Shown: positions 18,687 to 28,708, counted from the first letter of the stretch. The stretch is DNA of 64,000 nt from Mucilaginibacter aquariorum (GCF_024498135.1 NZ_JANHOH010000002.1:62001-126000), one strand, 5' to 3'. Translations and numbers: made by a program. The notes: generated by a model not told the origin, from the sequence alone.

Positions 18687-20657
18687 ATGAAATTTAAAAT
18701 TCTATTAATATCCGTATGCCTTATCCTTTTAAAGCTAACCTGCCAGGCATTGCCGAAGGATTATACTATAACATCGCCTGATACCAAGCTTAAAATGCAG
18801 GTTAGGGTAGATGGTAGCATCACCTATTCTGTTTATTTGAATAATAATATTTTAATAAGCCCCTCTGCCATTGGCATGACCCTGCAAAACAATATATTAG
18901 GGAACGCCGCCAAAGTATCGGGTACAAAATCAAAAACAGTAAACAGTACTTTGCATCCATTATATGGTAAAGAGGCCACACTTACTGATAACTACAACGA
19001 ACTGGTTATTAATTTTGAAGGCAATTATTCGTTAGTGCTCAGGGCATATAACGAGGGGGTAGCCTATCGCTTTGTTACTAGTTTTAGTGAGCCCATAATT
19101 GTTGTGAATGAAAAAGCGCAGTTCAATTTTAGCGGTTCGCCAGAGGTTGTATTTCCCGAAACGGATAACTACACGGCATGGGAAGTGCCTTACATAAACT
19201 ATAATTCTATCACGGCTATTGGCGAAGGCAAAAAAGCCATTACGCCAACGCTGTTCTCTTACCCGCAATCAAAAACAAAGGTGATTGTTGCAGAAGCCGA
19301 TCTGTTGAACTATCCGGGCATGTATGTGAAAAAACAAAATGACAAATTGGTGGGCAACTGGGCAAAATATCCGGCCGAAATTAAAATGGGTAGCTGGGGC
19401 GATTTTGTGATGCAGGTTGCAAAAACTAAGGATTATATATCCGAAACTGACGGCAGCAGGGCATTCCCATGGCGGGTTATTATCGCTACTGATGACGATA
19501 AAACCTTATTGAATAATCAACTGGTGTATAAATTAGCCACGCCCGCAAAATTGACCAATACCGCCTGGATAAAACCCGGCAAAGCTGCATGGGAGTGGTG
19601 GCACGATGCCATGTTGCCCGGCTCGTCTATACCATCGGGTATGGGTAACCGTAATACAAAGCTGTACAAGTACTATATTGATTTTGCCGCTAACAACAAC
19701 CTGCAATACCTGATGATAGATGCAGGCTGGTCTGATAATTATAACCTGTTGAAGGTAAACCCTAAAGTAGATATTAAGGAGTTAATAGCCTATGGTAAAT
19801 CAAAAAAAGTGGGTGTGTTTTTATGGTGCGTGGCCAGTACCTTAATAAAAAACCTGGATGCTAACCTTGATTTTTTACAGTCGATAGGCGCGGTAGGTGT
19901 AAAGGTCGACTTTTTTGACAGGGACGATCAGGCGGCCATTGCCTTGTTTGAAGAGATAGCAAAAGCCGCAGCAAAACGAAACCTGATGGTGAATTTTCAT
20001 GGCTGTAGTAAGCCTACAGGTTTGCAAAGGGCATATCCAAATATTGTAAATTACGAAGCGGTACGCGGTGCGGAATGCTCGAAATGGGATTACTCCGCCA
20101 ACCCTGATCATCACCTGCTGATCCCATTTATCCGCATGATTGCCGGTCCGATGGATTATACCCCGGGATCGATGAGGAACAGATCGAAAGAAAGTTTTAA
20201 GCCCGTTGATCCGGGATTGCCTTCCAGTCAGGGTACCCGCTGCCACGAACTGGCTATGTTTGTAGTATACGATCAGCCGCTGGCTATGCTTTCAGATTCG
20301 CCTACCGAATACGAGAAATATCCCGATATTATGAAGTTTTTAGGCGCAGTGCCAACCGTATTCGAGGAAACCAAAGTACTGGATGCAAAAGTAGGCGAGT
20401 ATGCGGTGATGGCTAAAAAGCAAGGTAATAACTGGTTCATCGGCGCCATGACTAATTGGGAAGCCAGAACTGTTGAGCTTGATTTTTCTTTTTTAAAGAA
20501 TGATAAGATCTATACAATTGACTTATACACAGATGCCGCAGATGCCAATACTAATGCCGAACATTACGAGCATAAAACGATACAGGTAACAAAAAAAACT
20601 AAATTACAGCTCCCATTGGCAAAAGGTGGCGGCGCAGTGGCTTACCTTAAAATGTAA
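18687..20657 (+). CDS. GH97 glycoside hydrolase, retaining alpha-galactosidase type
   Basis: This 656-residue enzyme has a signal peptide (residues 1 to about 21) and is probably periplasmic. The N-terminal beta-super-sandwich (residues about 25-290) is followed by a TIM barrel with YLMIDAGWSDN, GVFLWCVAS and GVKVDFFDRDD. The Asp408 in VKVDF corresponds to the nucleophile of retaining GH97 members such as BtGH97b; inverting SusB-type enzymes lack it. Glu457 in NYEAVRG is the likely acid/base. GH97 enzymes need Ca2+ and work on terminal alpha-linked galactose or glucose. The retaining Asp plus the adjacent mutarotase favours alpha-galactosidase. Residue assignment is by motif, not alignment. 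Confidence 0.92.
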   Translation: MKFKILLISVCLILLKLTCQALPKDYTITSPDTKLKMQVRVDGSITYSVYLNNNILISPSAIGMTLQNNILGNAAKVSGTKSKTVNSTLHPLYGKEATLTDNYNELVINFEGNYSLVLRAYNEGVAYRFVTSFSEPIIVVNEKAQFNFSGSPEVVFPETDNYTAWEVPYINYNSITAIGEGKKAITPTLFSYPQSKTKVIVAEADLLNYPGMYVKKQNDKLVGNWAKYPAEIKMGSWGDFVMQVAKTKDYISETDGSRAFPWRVIIATDDDKTLLNNQLVYKLATPAKLTNTAWIKPGKAAWEWWHDAMLPGSSIPSGMGNRNTKLYKYYIDFAANNNLQYLMIDAGWSDNYNLLKVNPKVDIKELIAYGKSKKVGVFLWCVASTLIKNLDANLDFLQSIGAVGVKVDFFDRDDQAAIALFEEIAKAAAKRNLMVNFHGCSKPTGLQRAYPNIVNYEAVRGAECSKWDYSANPDHHLLIPFIRMIAGPMDYTPGSMRNRSKESFKPVDPGLPSSQGTRCHELAMFVVYDQPLAMLSDSPTEYEKYPDIMKFLGAVPTVFEETKVLDAKVGEYAVMAKKQGNNWFIGAMTNWEARTVELDFSFLKNDKIYTIDLYTDAADANTNAEHYEHKTIQVTKKTKLQLPLAKGGGAVAYLKM

Positions 20658-20741
20658 CGATAAAATAATCCATGTTTAAAGTAAGTATGTCCATTCCCGG
20701 AATAGGGAAATTTATTGAATTTTAAAATCCAAACAAACCAA

Positions 20742-22088
20742 ATGAACGCAACAGCCAAAACATTTAATAGTAAGTATATTATTGGCATTTCCTTTATCTC
20801 TGCCCTGGGCGGATACCTGTTTGGATTTGACTTCGCCGTAATATCGGGCGCGTTGCCATTTCTTAGAGAACAGTTTATGCTAAATGCCTGGTGGGAAGGC
20901 TTTTTAACCGGCTCGCTGGCATTGGGCTGTATAGTTGGCTGCCTGATAGCGGGTAACCTTGCCGACAGGTACGGCAGGCGTCCGGGCCTGATGCTGGCCG
21001 CTTTCATTTTCGCGGTTTCATCCATCGGTATAGCGTTTTCATCTGGCTTGACTTATTTTGTGGCCATGCGTTTTGCCGCCGGTATTGGCGTAGGTATGGC
21101 ATCTATGCTTTGCCCAATGTACATAGCAGAAATTTCTCCGGCCGAAGTAAGGGGGCGCAATGTGGCCATTAACCAGCTTACGGTGGTTATAGGTATTCTG
21201 ATAACCAACCTTGTAAATTATTTTCTTGCGGATACAGGGCCTGATGCATGGCGTTGGATGTTTGGGCTGGGAGTGGTGCCTTCTTTGGTGTTTTTAATTG
21301 GTGTGATATGGCTTCCCGAAAGCCCAAGGTGGCTTATAAAGTCTGGTCAGCAGCAAAAAGCGAAAGTTATACTAAACAAAATAGGCTCTCCCGGTTTTGC
21401 AGAGTCCACGTTTACCGCGGTTGAAAAATCATTAGTTGGTGCTACTAAACAATCGTACGCCATGGTGTTTGAAAAAGCGGTGCGCCCTGCTGTGGTTGTT
21501 GGCGTAACACTTGCAATATTCCAGCAGTTTTGCGGAATAAATGTGGTGTTCAATTATACCTCAACCATATTTGAATCGGTAGGGGCAAGCCTAAACCGGC
21601 AATTGTTTGAAACCGTTGCCATTGGTGTAGTTAACCTGGTATTTACCCTGCTTGCCATGTGGCAGGTTGATAAACTTGGCCGTCGCCCGTTAATGTTATA
21701 TGGCTCGTTAGGATTATCGGTTATATATATTGTTTTGGCATTTTTGCTGCAAAACCATTTCCCTACAGGGTTGGTATCCATATTTGTACTGCTTGCAATA
21801 AGCATCTATGCTATATCGCTGGCGCCGGTTACCTGGGTTTTGATATCCGAGATCTTCCCTAATAAAATTCGTGGTGTGGCATCATCTGTAGCCATTGTTT
21901 CGCTATGGGGCGCATATTTTATATTGGTTTTCACGTTTCCAATATTGGCTAAAATATTAGGCGCATATGGGCCATTTTACCTGTATGCTGTTATTTGTTT
22001 CCTTGGTTTTCTGTTTGTTAAATTTAAGGTGAAAGAAACCAAAGGCCAAACGCTTGAAGAACTGGAAGATAATTTAATTAGACACTAA
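20742..22088 (+). CDS. MFS sugar:proton symporter (sugar porter family)
   Basis: This 448-residue transporter has twelve hydrophobic segments and sugar-porter signatures: GNLADRYGRRPG between helices 2 and 3, WLPESPRWL after helix 6, QQFCGINVVFNYTST in helix 7, DKLGRRPLM between helices 8 and 9, and VKETKGQTLEEL at the C-terminus. A TTG 27 bp upstream is in frame, but ATG 20742 is preferred. It resembles XylE/GalP-type symporters. With the mutarotase and GH97 it most likely imports the released hexose across the inner membrane. It is 84 bp from the GH97 stop and on the same strand. Confidence 0.95.
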   Translation: MNATAKTFNSKYIIGISFISALGGYLFGFDFAVISGALPFLREQFMLNAWWEGFLTGSLALGCIVGCLIAGNLADRYGRRPGLMLAAFIFAVSSIGIAFSSGLTYFVAMRFAAGIGVGMASMLCPMYIAEISPAEVRGRNVAINQLTVVIGILITNLVNYFLADTGPDAWRWMFGLGVVPSLVFLIGVIWLPESPRWLIKSGQQQKAKVILNKIGSPGFAESTFTAVEKSLVGATKQSYAMVFEKAVRPAVVVGVTLAIFQQFCGINVVFNYTSTIFESVGASLNRQLFETVAIGVVNLVFTLLAMWQVDKLGRRPLMLYGSLGLSVIYIVLAFLLQNHFPTGLVSIFVLLAISIYAISLAPVTWVLISEIFPNKIRGVASSVAIVSLWGAYFILVFTFPILAKILGAYGPFYLYAVICFLGFLFVKFKVKETKGQTLEELEDNLIRH

Positions 22089-22145
22089 ATAATAGCCGGG
22101 CCGTTTTATAAACGCTTTGCTGTAATAAACTATAAATATATACTG

Positions 22146-25100
22146 ATGAAAAATTCGATTGTAAGGGTGTGGGAAGAAACAGTTACCATACCTACCTATG
22201 GAATTGGCAAGCCTGATAAAAACCCCATGTTTTTCGAAAAACGAATTTACCAGGGCAGTAGTGGTGTAGTGTACCCAAACCCCGTTATCGAAAAGATTTT
22301 TGACGAAAAGCAAGATAAAGAATACAAGGGGCTATTCCTGGAGAACGAATACATCAAGATCATGATCCTGCCCGAACTGGGTGGCCGCATTCAAATGGCT
22401 TACGATAAAATAAAAGAACGCCACTTTATCTACTATAACCAGGTTATAAAACCTGCGTTGGTTGGCTTAACCGGTCCGTGGATCTCGGGTGGCATTGAAT
22501 TTAACTGGCCGCAGCACCATCGCCCCAGCACATTCGACCCCATCGATTTTAAAATAGAAGAAAACGCCGACGGCAGCAAAACCGTTTGGGTGAACGAGAT
22601 CGAGCAGATGTTTCACACCAAGGGTATGGCAGGTTTTACCTTGCACCCGGGCAAGGCGTATATCGAAATAAAAGCGAAACTTTTTAACAGGTCAGAGTTG
22701 CCCCAAACCTTTTTATGGTGGGCAAACCCGGCGGTAAAGGTTAACGATTATTATCAGTCTGTTTTCCCGCCGGATGTTAACGCGGTTTTTGATCACGGCA
22801 AGCGGGATGTATCTACCTTCCCGATAGCCACAGGAACTTATTACAAGGTTGATTATTCGCCCGGAACAGATATCTCTATGTATAAAAATATCCCTGTTCC
22901 TACTTCTTACATGGCTATTAATTCCGACTATGATTTTGTGGGTGGTTACGAGCATGATAGCCAGGGCGGCTTATTGCATGTGGCCAACCATCATGTATCA
23001 CCTGGTAAAAAACAATGGACATGGGGGCATAGCGATTTCGGCCTTGCATGGGACAGGAACCTGACCGACGAAGATGGGCCATATATTGAACTGATGACCG
23101 GTATGTTTACCGATAATCAGCCCGATTTTACCTGGTTAATGCCAAACGAGGAAAAAACATTCACACAATATTTTCTACCCTATCAGCAATTGGGTGTAGT
23201 AAAAAATGCTACAAAAGATATTTTGGTGGCGATTGATAAAGATGGAGATAAACTGGTGCTGAAGGTATACGTAACTTCGGTGCAAACCGGTATCACTATA
23301 GATCTGACCTACAACAGCAGGGTACTGTTAAGTGATAAGGTAGATATAGACCCTACACAGGTTTACATCAAAGAAATTACCGGCGCGAATGATATTAACG
23401 AAGAAGAGATATTACTCATATTATCCAATACTGCGGGTAAAGAACTGATCAGGTATCAACCTGCATTAAATCGTAAAAATGAGATCCCCGAGCCGGCTAA
23501 ACCCGCGGTTGAACCAAACGAGGTGGAAAATAATGAGCAGTTATTTCTTACAGGTCAGCATTTAGAGCAGTACCGCCATGCTACTTACAGCCCGGTACCG
23601 TATTACGAAAAAGCATTACAGCGCGACCCGAAAGATATCCGTTGTAATAACGCGCTTGGTTTATGGTATCTGCGCCGCGGCCAATTCGCCAAAAGTGAAG
23701 CCTATTTCAATACCGCTATAGCAACCATTACGCAGCGTAACCCTAACCCGTACGATACCGAACCGTATTACAATTTGGGTTTATGCCTAAAATATTTAGA
23801 CAGGACGGATGAAGCCTACAAGGCGTTTTATAAGGCCACCTGGGGTAAAACGTTTAAGGATAGCGGCTTTTTTGCTGTGGCCCAAATTGATATGCAACGC
23901 GGCAATCATGAGCTGGCTTTAGAACACATTAACCAGGCTATTGACAGCAATGCCGCTAACAGCAAAGCTTATGTTATTAAAGCCGCTGCTTACCGTAAAC
24001 TGGGTCAGCCTGAAAAAGCCATAGCAGTTTGCAACCAGGCTTTAGAGCGTGATGGGTTTAACCTTGGGGCTTTTTATGAGCTATCACAATCCGGCAGGTT
24101 ATTAGGGCAGAATGAAGAGGCTGATAACGCCATTGCTGCATTAATAAAACTTTCGAGAGGGTACGAGCAGAATTATATAGAATACGCCATTGATTACGCA
24201 ACAGCCGGTCTTTATACTGAAGCCGCTGATCTGCTGAGTTATGCTGTAAAGGCAACGGGCACTAATCCTTTAGTGTATTATTATTTGGGTTGGTTGAATC
24301 ACAAATTGCAGGATGAGCAGACTGCTCAGCAATGGTTTAAAAAAGCTGAAGCTGCCAACCCATACCTGTGTTTCCCAAACCGTTTGGAAGAAATTAAAGT
24401 GTTGCAATGTGCCATAGAATTAAATCCTTCGGATGCCAAAGCGCCCTATTACTTAGGTAATTTATTTTACGATAAAAGGCAGTATAGTGATGCAATAGCT
24501 TATTGGGAACTTTCGGCTAAGCTGGATGACAGTTTCCCAACCGTTTTAAGGAATTTGGGTATAGCCAGCTTCAATAAATTGAATGATGCGGATAAGGCTT
24601 TGCATTATTACGAAAAAGCCTTCGCACTGGATATTACCGATGCCCGTGTATTGATGGAGTTGGATCAGCTTTATAAACGATTAAACAAAACACCGCAGGA
24701 GCGCAGCAGGTTCCTTAACGAGCATTTGGAAACCGCCCTGCAAAGGGATGATATTTATCTTGAACGTGTGGCCATACTTAACTTTTTGGGTGAATACCAG
24801 GCAGCATTTGATCTGGTAACCAACAGGCAGTTTCACCCCTGGGAGGGAGGCGAAGGTAAGGCATCTGGCCAGTATGTCCATAGTCTGCTGCATCTTGCGC
24901 AAAACCATATCAGCAAAGGCAGTTTTAACGAGGCGATAACATTGCTTCAGCAAGCACAAAGCTATCCGCACAATTTGGGAGAGGGTAAGTTATTCGGTGC
25001 GCAGGAAAATGATATTTATTATTGGTTGGGTGTAGCTTATGATGGGTTAAAAGATCCGGAAAATGCCAAACAATCTTATCTAAAAGCTACGGTTGGATTA

Positions 25101-25487
25101 GACGAACCATCGGCAGCCATGTTTTATAACGATCAGCCGCCGCATAAGATCTTTTATCAGGGCCTTGCCTGGAAGAAACTGTCTAACGAGGCCAATGCAT
25201 CAGCCATATTTAATAAACTGGTAAGCTATGGCGATAAACATATCAACGACGAGATCAAAGTAGACTACTTCGCCGTATCGCTACCAAACCTTTTGATATT
25301 TGAGGATGATCTGAACCTGCGCAATAAAGCTCACTGCCTGTTTATACAGGGGCTGGGATATTTGGGCCTGGAAAAAATAGCTGAAGCTAAAGCAGCCTTT
25401 TTAAAAGTATTAAAAATTGATGCGGAACATTTAGGTGCAAGGGCGCATCTGGATATGGCACTGCAGCTAAATTCTGTATTAAATTAG
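22146..25487 (+). CDS. DUF5107 domain protein with TPR repeats
   Basis: This 1113-residue cytoplasmic protein has no signal peptide. Residues about 1-350 match DUF5107, a galactose-mutarotase-like beta sandwich (ILPELGGRIQMAYDK, GGIEFNWPQHHRPSTFDP, LWWANPAVKVND). The remainder, about 430-1110, is an array of TPR-like helix pairs: YEKALQRDPKDIRCNNALG, YYNLGLCLKYLDRTDEAYKA, AYRKLGQPEKAIAVCNQAL, APYYLGNLFYDKRQYSDAI. Proteins of this build occur in glycan loci of this phylum and have no settled role. The sandwich suggests sugar binding or epimerase ancestry. It is the last gene of the PUL; a hairpin follows at 25523. Confidence 0.9.
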   Translation: MKNSIVRVWEETVTIPTYGIGKPDKNPMFFEKRIYQGSSGVVYPNPVIEKIFDEKQDKEYKGLFLENEYIKIMILPELGGRIQMAYDKIKERHFIYYNQVIKPALVGLTGPWISGGIEFNWPQHHRPSTFDPIDFKIEENADGSKTVWVNEIEQMFHTKGMAGFTLHPGKAYIEIKAKLFNRSELPQTFLWWANPAVKVNDYYQSVFPPDVNAVFDHGKRDVSTFPIATGTYYKVDYSPGTDISMYKNIPVPTSYMAINSDYDFVGGYEHDSQGGLLHVANHHVSPGKKQWTWGHSDFGLAWDRNLTDEDGPYIELMTGMFTDNQPDFTWLMPNEEKTFTQYFLPYQQLGVVKNATKDILVAIDKDGDKLVLKVYVTSVQTGITIDLTYNSRVLLSDKVDIDPTQVYIKEITGANDINEEEILLILSNTAGKELIRYQPALNRKNEIPEPAKPAVEPNEVENNEQLFLTGQHLEQYRHATYSPVPYYEKALQRDPKDIRCNNALGLWYLRRGQFAKSEAYFNTAIATITQRNPNPYDTEPYYNLGLCLKYLDRTDEAYKAFYKATWGKTFKDSGFFAVAQIDMQRGNHELALEHINQAIDSNAANSKAYVIKAAAYRKLGQPEKAIAVCNQALERDGFNLGAFYELSQSGRLLGQNEEADNAIAALIKLSRGYEQNYIEYAIDYATAGLYTEAADLLSYAVKATGTNPLVYYYLGWLNHKLQDEQTAQQWFKKAEAANPYLCFPNRLEEIKVLQCAIELNPSDAKAPYYLGNLFYDKRQYSDAIAYWELSAKLDDSFPTVLRNLGIASFNKLNDADKALHYYEKAFALDITDARVLMELDQLYKRLNKTPQERSRFLNEHLETALQRDDIYLERVAILNFLGEYQAAFDLVTNRQFHPWEGGEGKASGQYVHSLLHLAQNHISKGSFNEAITLLQQAQSYPHNLGEGKLFGAQENDIYYWLGVAYDGLKDPENAKQSYLKATVGLDEPSAAMFYNDQPPHKIFYQGLAWKKLSNEANASAIFNKLVSYGDKHINDEIKVDYFAVSLPNLLIFEDDLNLRNKAHCLFIQGLGYLGLEKIAEAKAAFLKVLKIDAEHLGARAHLDMALQLNSVLN

Positions 25488-25522
25488 AACCATGATCAAA
25501 ATATAGATGCTATTTTACTATA

Positions 25523-25559
25523 CAACAAAGCCTTTTAGTGTATCTGAAAGGCTTTGTTG
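25523..25559 (+). terminator. Terminator at the end of the sugar locus
   Basis: CAACAAAGCCTTT (25523-25535) and AAAGGCTTTGTTG (25547-25559) form a perfect 13-bp stem with an 11-base loop, 35 bp after the DUF5107 stop. A long T-run is absent. It marks the end of the PUL operon. Confidence 0.75.
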
Positions 25560-25607
25560 CTTCCGGTTTCGCCGACCGTAAGTGTTTTCAAATCATTAAA
25601 CTTATAT

Positions 25608-25690
25608 TAACTTTGTAAAATCCTCGAAAGAATTTTCAAGGAATTTTTAATAATAAAAGGGGAGAAGCCGGTTGGGAAGCCGGCTTCTTG
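25608..25690 (+). ncRNA. Candidate small RNA or leader with own promoter and hairpin end
   Basis: TAACTTTG at 25608-25615 fits the Bacteroidota -7 box (TAnnTTTG). About 50 bp on, AGAAGCCGG (25663-25671) and CCGGCTTCT (25680-25688) form a perfect 9-bp hairpin with an 8-base loop. The transcript implied is about 70 nt. It may instead be the first part of the S41 peptidase leader, with the hairpin as attenuator, since that gene starts 97 bp later. No known RNA family is recognised. Confidence 0.35.
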
Positions 25691-25786
25691 TATTACAACA
25701 AATCGTTATCAGCTAAATGATAATTCAAAAATAATATTGACTTAACCTCTTCCTTATACCTTCACTTTTTAAATTACCCCTGTGGA

Positions 25787-27151
25787 ATGCGGAATTTAAA
25801 AAGAATAAAAAAACTCAACGGTAAACATTTTTGCATTTGCCTGGTACTCCTACTTGCATTTCAAAGCGGGTGTAAAAAGGAACGTGATCCTGTATTTGAT
25901 GTAGGAAGTACCGCATATATCAATAAATGGGTAATGGATAGTATGAAGGTTTATTATTACTGGAATACCGCGTTACCTAAAAATCCAAATTACAATCAAC
26001 AACCGCTTGGTTTTTTTGCTTCCATTAAAAATGGGGGCGACCGATTTTCACAGTTACTCAACCCCGATGTACCTGAGAGTTATCCCCGTACGCTTTATTC
26101 TGATTTTGGGGTTGACCTGGTAACTATTAATACCGCAGGTTCTGAACAAACGATACTCAGGCTGGTAGTACCCGGATCTGATGGTTTCCAGGCAGGGCTT
26201 AAACGGGGCGATAAAGTACTTGCCATTAACGGTGATGTTGTTAATTCGACAAACGTAAACGCTTTAAGCGAAGCAAGTTTAAAAAAAGGCAGCATAACCC
26301 TTCAAATGGAAGGCAAAGCAGAACCGTACCTTATCAATGGATACCTGAAACCTAATCCTGTATATACTACACAGGTATGGGAACGAAACGGAAAAAAGAT
26401 CGGCTATATTTTTTTTAATAATTTTGATATTAAAGCGCTGCCAAAGCTTAAAGAGGTGTTTGCCGGTTTCCAGAGCTGGCAGGTAAACGAACTTATCCTT
26501 GATATGCGTTATAATACAGGCGGTGAGGTATCCGTTGCTGCCGCTCTGGCCGCTATGATAACCAAGGCAACAGAAGAGAGTATATTTTTAGAATACCGGG
26601 GCAATGCCAATGCAGGTATACAGCGGCACAGTTTCGGCAATGAGATCAGTAAGTTATTCACGCCGGTTAATTATAGTCAGTATTCTGGTTTACGGCTTAA
26701 CATAAATCGTTTATTCATCCTCACCGGTAAGCACACTGCCTCGGCAGCTGAACTGTTGGCAAATAACCTCCCCCCGCATATAACAACCATACGAATTGGC
26801 GAATCAACCCTGGGAAAAGATATGGCGGAATTTGAAATTAAAGATTACCGCGATCCTAACCTTGTTGAAAACTGGGTGCTTTGGCCGCTGGTGTTTAAGG
26901 TATATAATTCGGCTGGTAAAGGTGATTATTCCGCGGGGCTTCCTCCCGATATCGCGGCAGATGAACTAAGCAGCCTACCCCTTAAAGAATTAGGCGATCC
27001 TGATGAAACCCTCACCCGATTAGCAATTGCGCAAATCACGGGCATAACAGTAACCTCCCGTACGCTTTCCCTTAACGAATTGCCAAAAAAACTATATGAT
27101 TCCAGGGATAAGGAAGATGCGATGGTAACCCCTATACGGGTTAGAAGATAA
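25787..27151 (+). CDS. S41-family C-terminal-processing-like peptidase lipoprotein
   Basis: This 454-residue lipoprotein has a lipobox at about residue 29 (FQSGCKKERDP). Residues about 105-180 form a PDZ domain (GSDGFQAGLKRGDKVLAINGDVV). The peptidase domain follows, with NELILDMRYNTGGE, then Ser319 in TASAAELLANN and Lys344 in STLGKDMAEF. The 25-residue Ser-Lys spacing is that of CtpA-type serine/lysine proteases, so the site looks intact. It faces the periplasm or cell surface. It precedes an ECF sigma/FecR/TonB receptor cluster on the same strand. A regulatory protease role there is possible but unproven. Confidence 0.92.
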   Translation: MRNLKRIKKLNGKHFCICLVLLLAFQSGCKKERDPVFDVGSTAYINKWVMDSMKVYYYWNTALPKNPNYNQQPLGFFASIKNGGDRFSQLLNPDVPESYPRTLYSDFGVDLVTINTAGSEQTILRLVVPGSDGFQAGLKRGDKVLAINGDVVNSTNVNALSEASLKKGSITLQMEGKAEPYLINGYLKPNPVYTTQVWERNGKKIGYIFFNNFDIKALPKLKEVFAGFQSWQVNELILDMRYNTGGEVSVAAALAAMITKATEESIFLEYRGNANAGIQRHSFGNEISKLFTPVNYSQYSGLRLNINRLFILTGKHTASAAELLANNLPPHITTIRIGESTLGKDMAEFEIKDYRDPNLVENWVLWPLVFKVYNSAGKGDYSAGLPPDIAADELSSLPLKELGDPDETLTRLAIAQITGITVTSRTLSLNELPKKLYDSRDKEDAMVTPIRVRR

Positions 27152-27280
27152 AAAGACTATCCCATACCGGTTATCAACAACTGTTCAAACACCGTTTTTA
27201 ATTTAATGAATATTTAATACACCCTGCTGTTTGCCTTAACATGGGAGTTCTTTATTTGTCTTGGTTTAAAACCTTTGCTT

Positions 27281-27874
27281 ATGCTTGGTCAGGATATTAT
27301 TCAGAACTTTACAGAAGGGGATCCGGAGGCTTTTAAGAAAGTATATTCTATATTTTATAAGCAAATCTACAGTTATTGTTATCGTTATAGCCTTTCCAGA
27401 GAAAATGCAGAGGAACTTACACACGACATATTTCTTCACTTGTGGAATACGCGTGCTTATATTAAGCCCGAGCAAGGGGTTAAAGGATATTTGCTAACGG
27501 TATCTAAAAATATTGTTTTCACCTGGCTGAGAAATGTCTCCCGCAAGAAAAAAATGCGGGCAGAATTGGAAGCTTATTTCATTCGTGAGCAGGAAGAATT
27601 ACTTCCCGAAAAACGGATAGATGCAACTTTTAGCCTATCTACTTTACGTACTGCACTAAACGTTCTGCCACCCAAAAGGAAAGTTGTTTTCGAAATGATC
27701 CGCTTTAAGGATATGACTTATAATGAAGTGGCCGATCAGCTTTCCATCAGTCGTAACGCGGTAAAAGACCATATGGTAAAAGCAAACCGGGTTGTTGAGG
27801 CTATAAAGACCAGTAAAGAATACCTGGATTATATCACGCTATTTTATTTTCTGATATTCACCTGCTTGGCATAA
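27281..27874 (+). CDS. ECF RNA polymerase sigma factor (FecI-like)
   Basis: This 197-residue protein has region 2 (FKKVYSIFYKQIYSYCYRYS, then ENAEELTHDIFLHLWNTR) and region 4 (LRTALNVLPPKRKVVFEMIRFKDMTYNEVADQLSISRNAVKDHMVKA-type). It lacks a sensor domain. The first ATG at 27281 is preferred over a TTG two codons earlier. Such sigma factors are held by FecR anti-sigma proteins and released by TonB receptors. Its anti-sigma and receptor lie downstream (28709 and 29784), but a reverse-strand reductase gene separates them. The C-terminal hydrophobic stretch (YITLFYFLIFTCLA) is unusual. Confidence 0.93.
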   Translation: MLGQDIIQNFTEGDPEAFKKVYSIFYKQIYSYCYRYSLSRENAEELTHDIFLHLWNTRAYIKPEQGVKGYLLTVSKNIVFTWLRNVSRKKKMRAELEAYFIREQEELLPEKRIDATFSLSTLRTALNVLPPKRKVVFEMIRFKDMTYNEVADQLSISRNAVKDHMVKANRVVEAIKTSKEYLDYITLFYFLIFTCLA

Positions 27875-27950
27875 GTATTACTTATAAAACTTCTGTAAGA
27901 TATGTAGCTACCTTATGCTATGGAAATATTCTCTCGCCACAGATTTTTCG

Positions 27951-28505
27951 TCACTGTTTTAAGTAACGAAGCGCAACACACCCTGATTTTAAGATCTTTG
28001 ACTCCACAAGTTTTAATTCTAATTTCTTCGGTAGGCTGATTTCTTCAAACAATCGCCTCCCTTCTCCTACAACTATTGGTTGGAAGACAAAATGGTATTC
28101 ATCAACCAAACCAAGTTTTATGAGTTGTGTAGGAAGGGTTACACCACCAAGCGAGATATTCTTGCCTTGTTCCTGTTTCAATTTCAATATTTCGTCTCCA
28201 GGATTTGCCCGAGCAAGTCTCGTGTTTTTGTCTTCAACCTTGTCTAACGTTTTGGAAAAAACAAGTTTGTCTATGGAGTCGAATACTCGCGCAAATTCGT
28301 TCGATGCTTTGCTCATCGATTGCGTTTTTGCAACATCGGGCCAAAAAGGGACCATCAATTCGTAAGTTTTACGTCCATAAACAATCAGGTCAACATCTCG
28401 CATAAGGTCCGTAAAATATTCATGTACATCTTCATAGCCAACCCCTTTGGTGTGGTCACAGCAGCCATCCAGGGTCAAGTTGATGCCGTAGATTACCTTT
28501 CTCAT
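27951..28505 (-). CDS. Dihydrofolate-reductase/RibD-C-like reductase
   Basis: This 184-residue protein matches the RibD C-terminal/DHFR-like family: MRKVIYGINLTLDG at the N-terminus, DLIVYGRKTYELMVPFW around residues 40-55, KLVFSKTL, and ISLGGVTLPTQLIKLGLVDEYHFVFQPIVVGEGRRLFE. These small NADPH-dependent reductases are common and rarely characterised. It lies on the opposite strand between an ECF sigma gene and its probable FecR partner, an odd position that suggests a later insertion. No mobile-element traces flank it. Confidence 0.9.
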   Translation of the reverse strand: MRKVIYGINLTLDGCCDHTKGVGYEDVHEYFTDLMRDVDLIVYGRKTYELMVPFWPDVAKTQSMSKASNEFARVFDSIDKLVFSKTLDKVEDKNTRLARANPGDEILKLKQEQGKNISLGGVTLPTQLIKLGLVDEYHFVFQPIVVGEGRRLFEEISLPKKLELKLVESKILKSGCVALRYLKQ

Positions 28506-28659
28506 TGGATTGATTTTAGTATTTGGTTCCTAAAATTAGTAATTTTTTTAGGGTTCGTTATATGGCCAGAGAATGATGATGGTCTGGGATAAAATGGGAA
28601 TACATCTCAATAAAAAAGATAAATCAATTTTATTTTTTTTAGAGCTACCCTAATTACCC

Positions 28660-28671
28660 TACCCGGGTAGT
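28660..28671. promoter_or_regulatory. Palindrome CTACCCGGGTAG upstream of FecR
   Basis: A perfect 12-bp palindrome lies 37 bp before the FecR start, within an A/T-rich setting and after a partial CTACCC copy at 28646-28651. The position fits a promoter element or operator for the receptor operon, possibly the -35 region of an ECF promoter. This is inference from placement. Confidence 0.4.
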
Positions 28672-28708
28672 ATATATAAGTAGGCGGCCGATATGGTTGG
28701 TTATTTAT

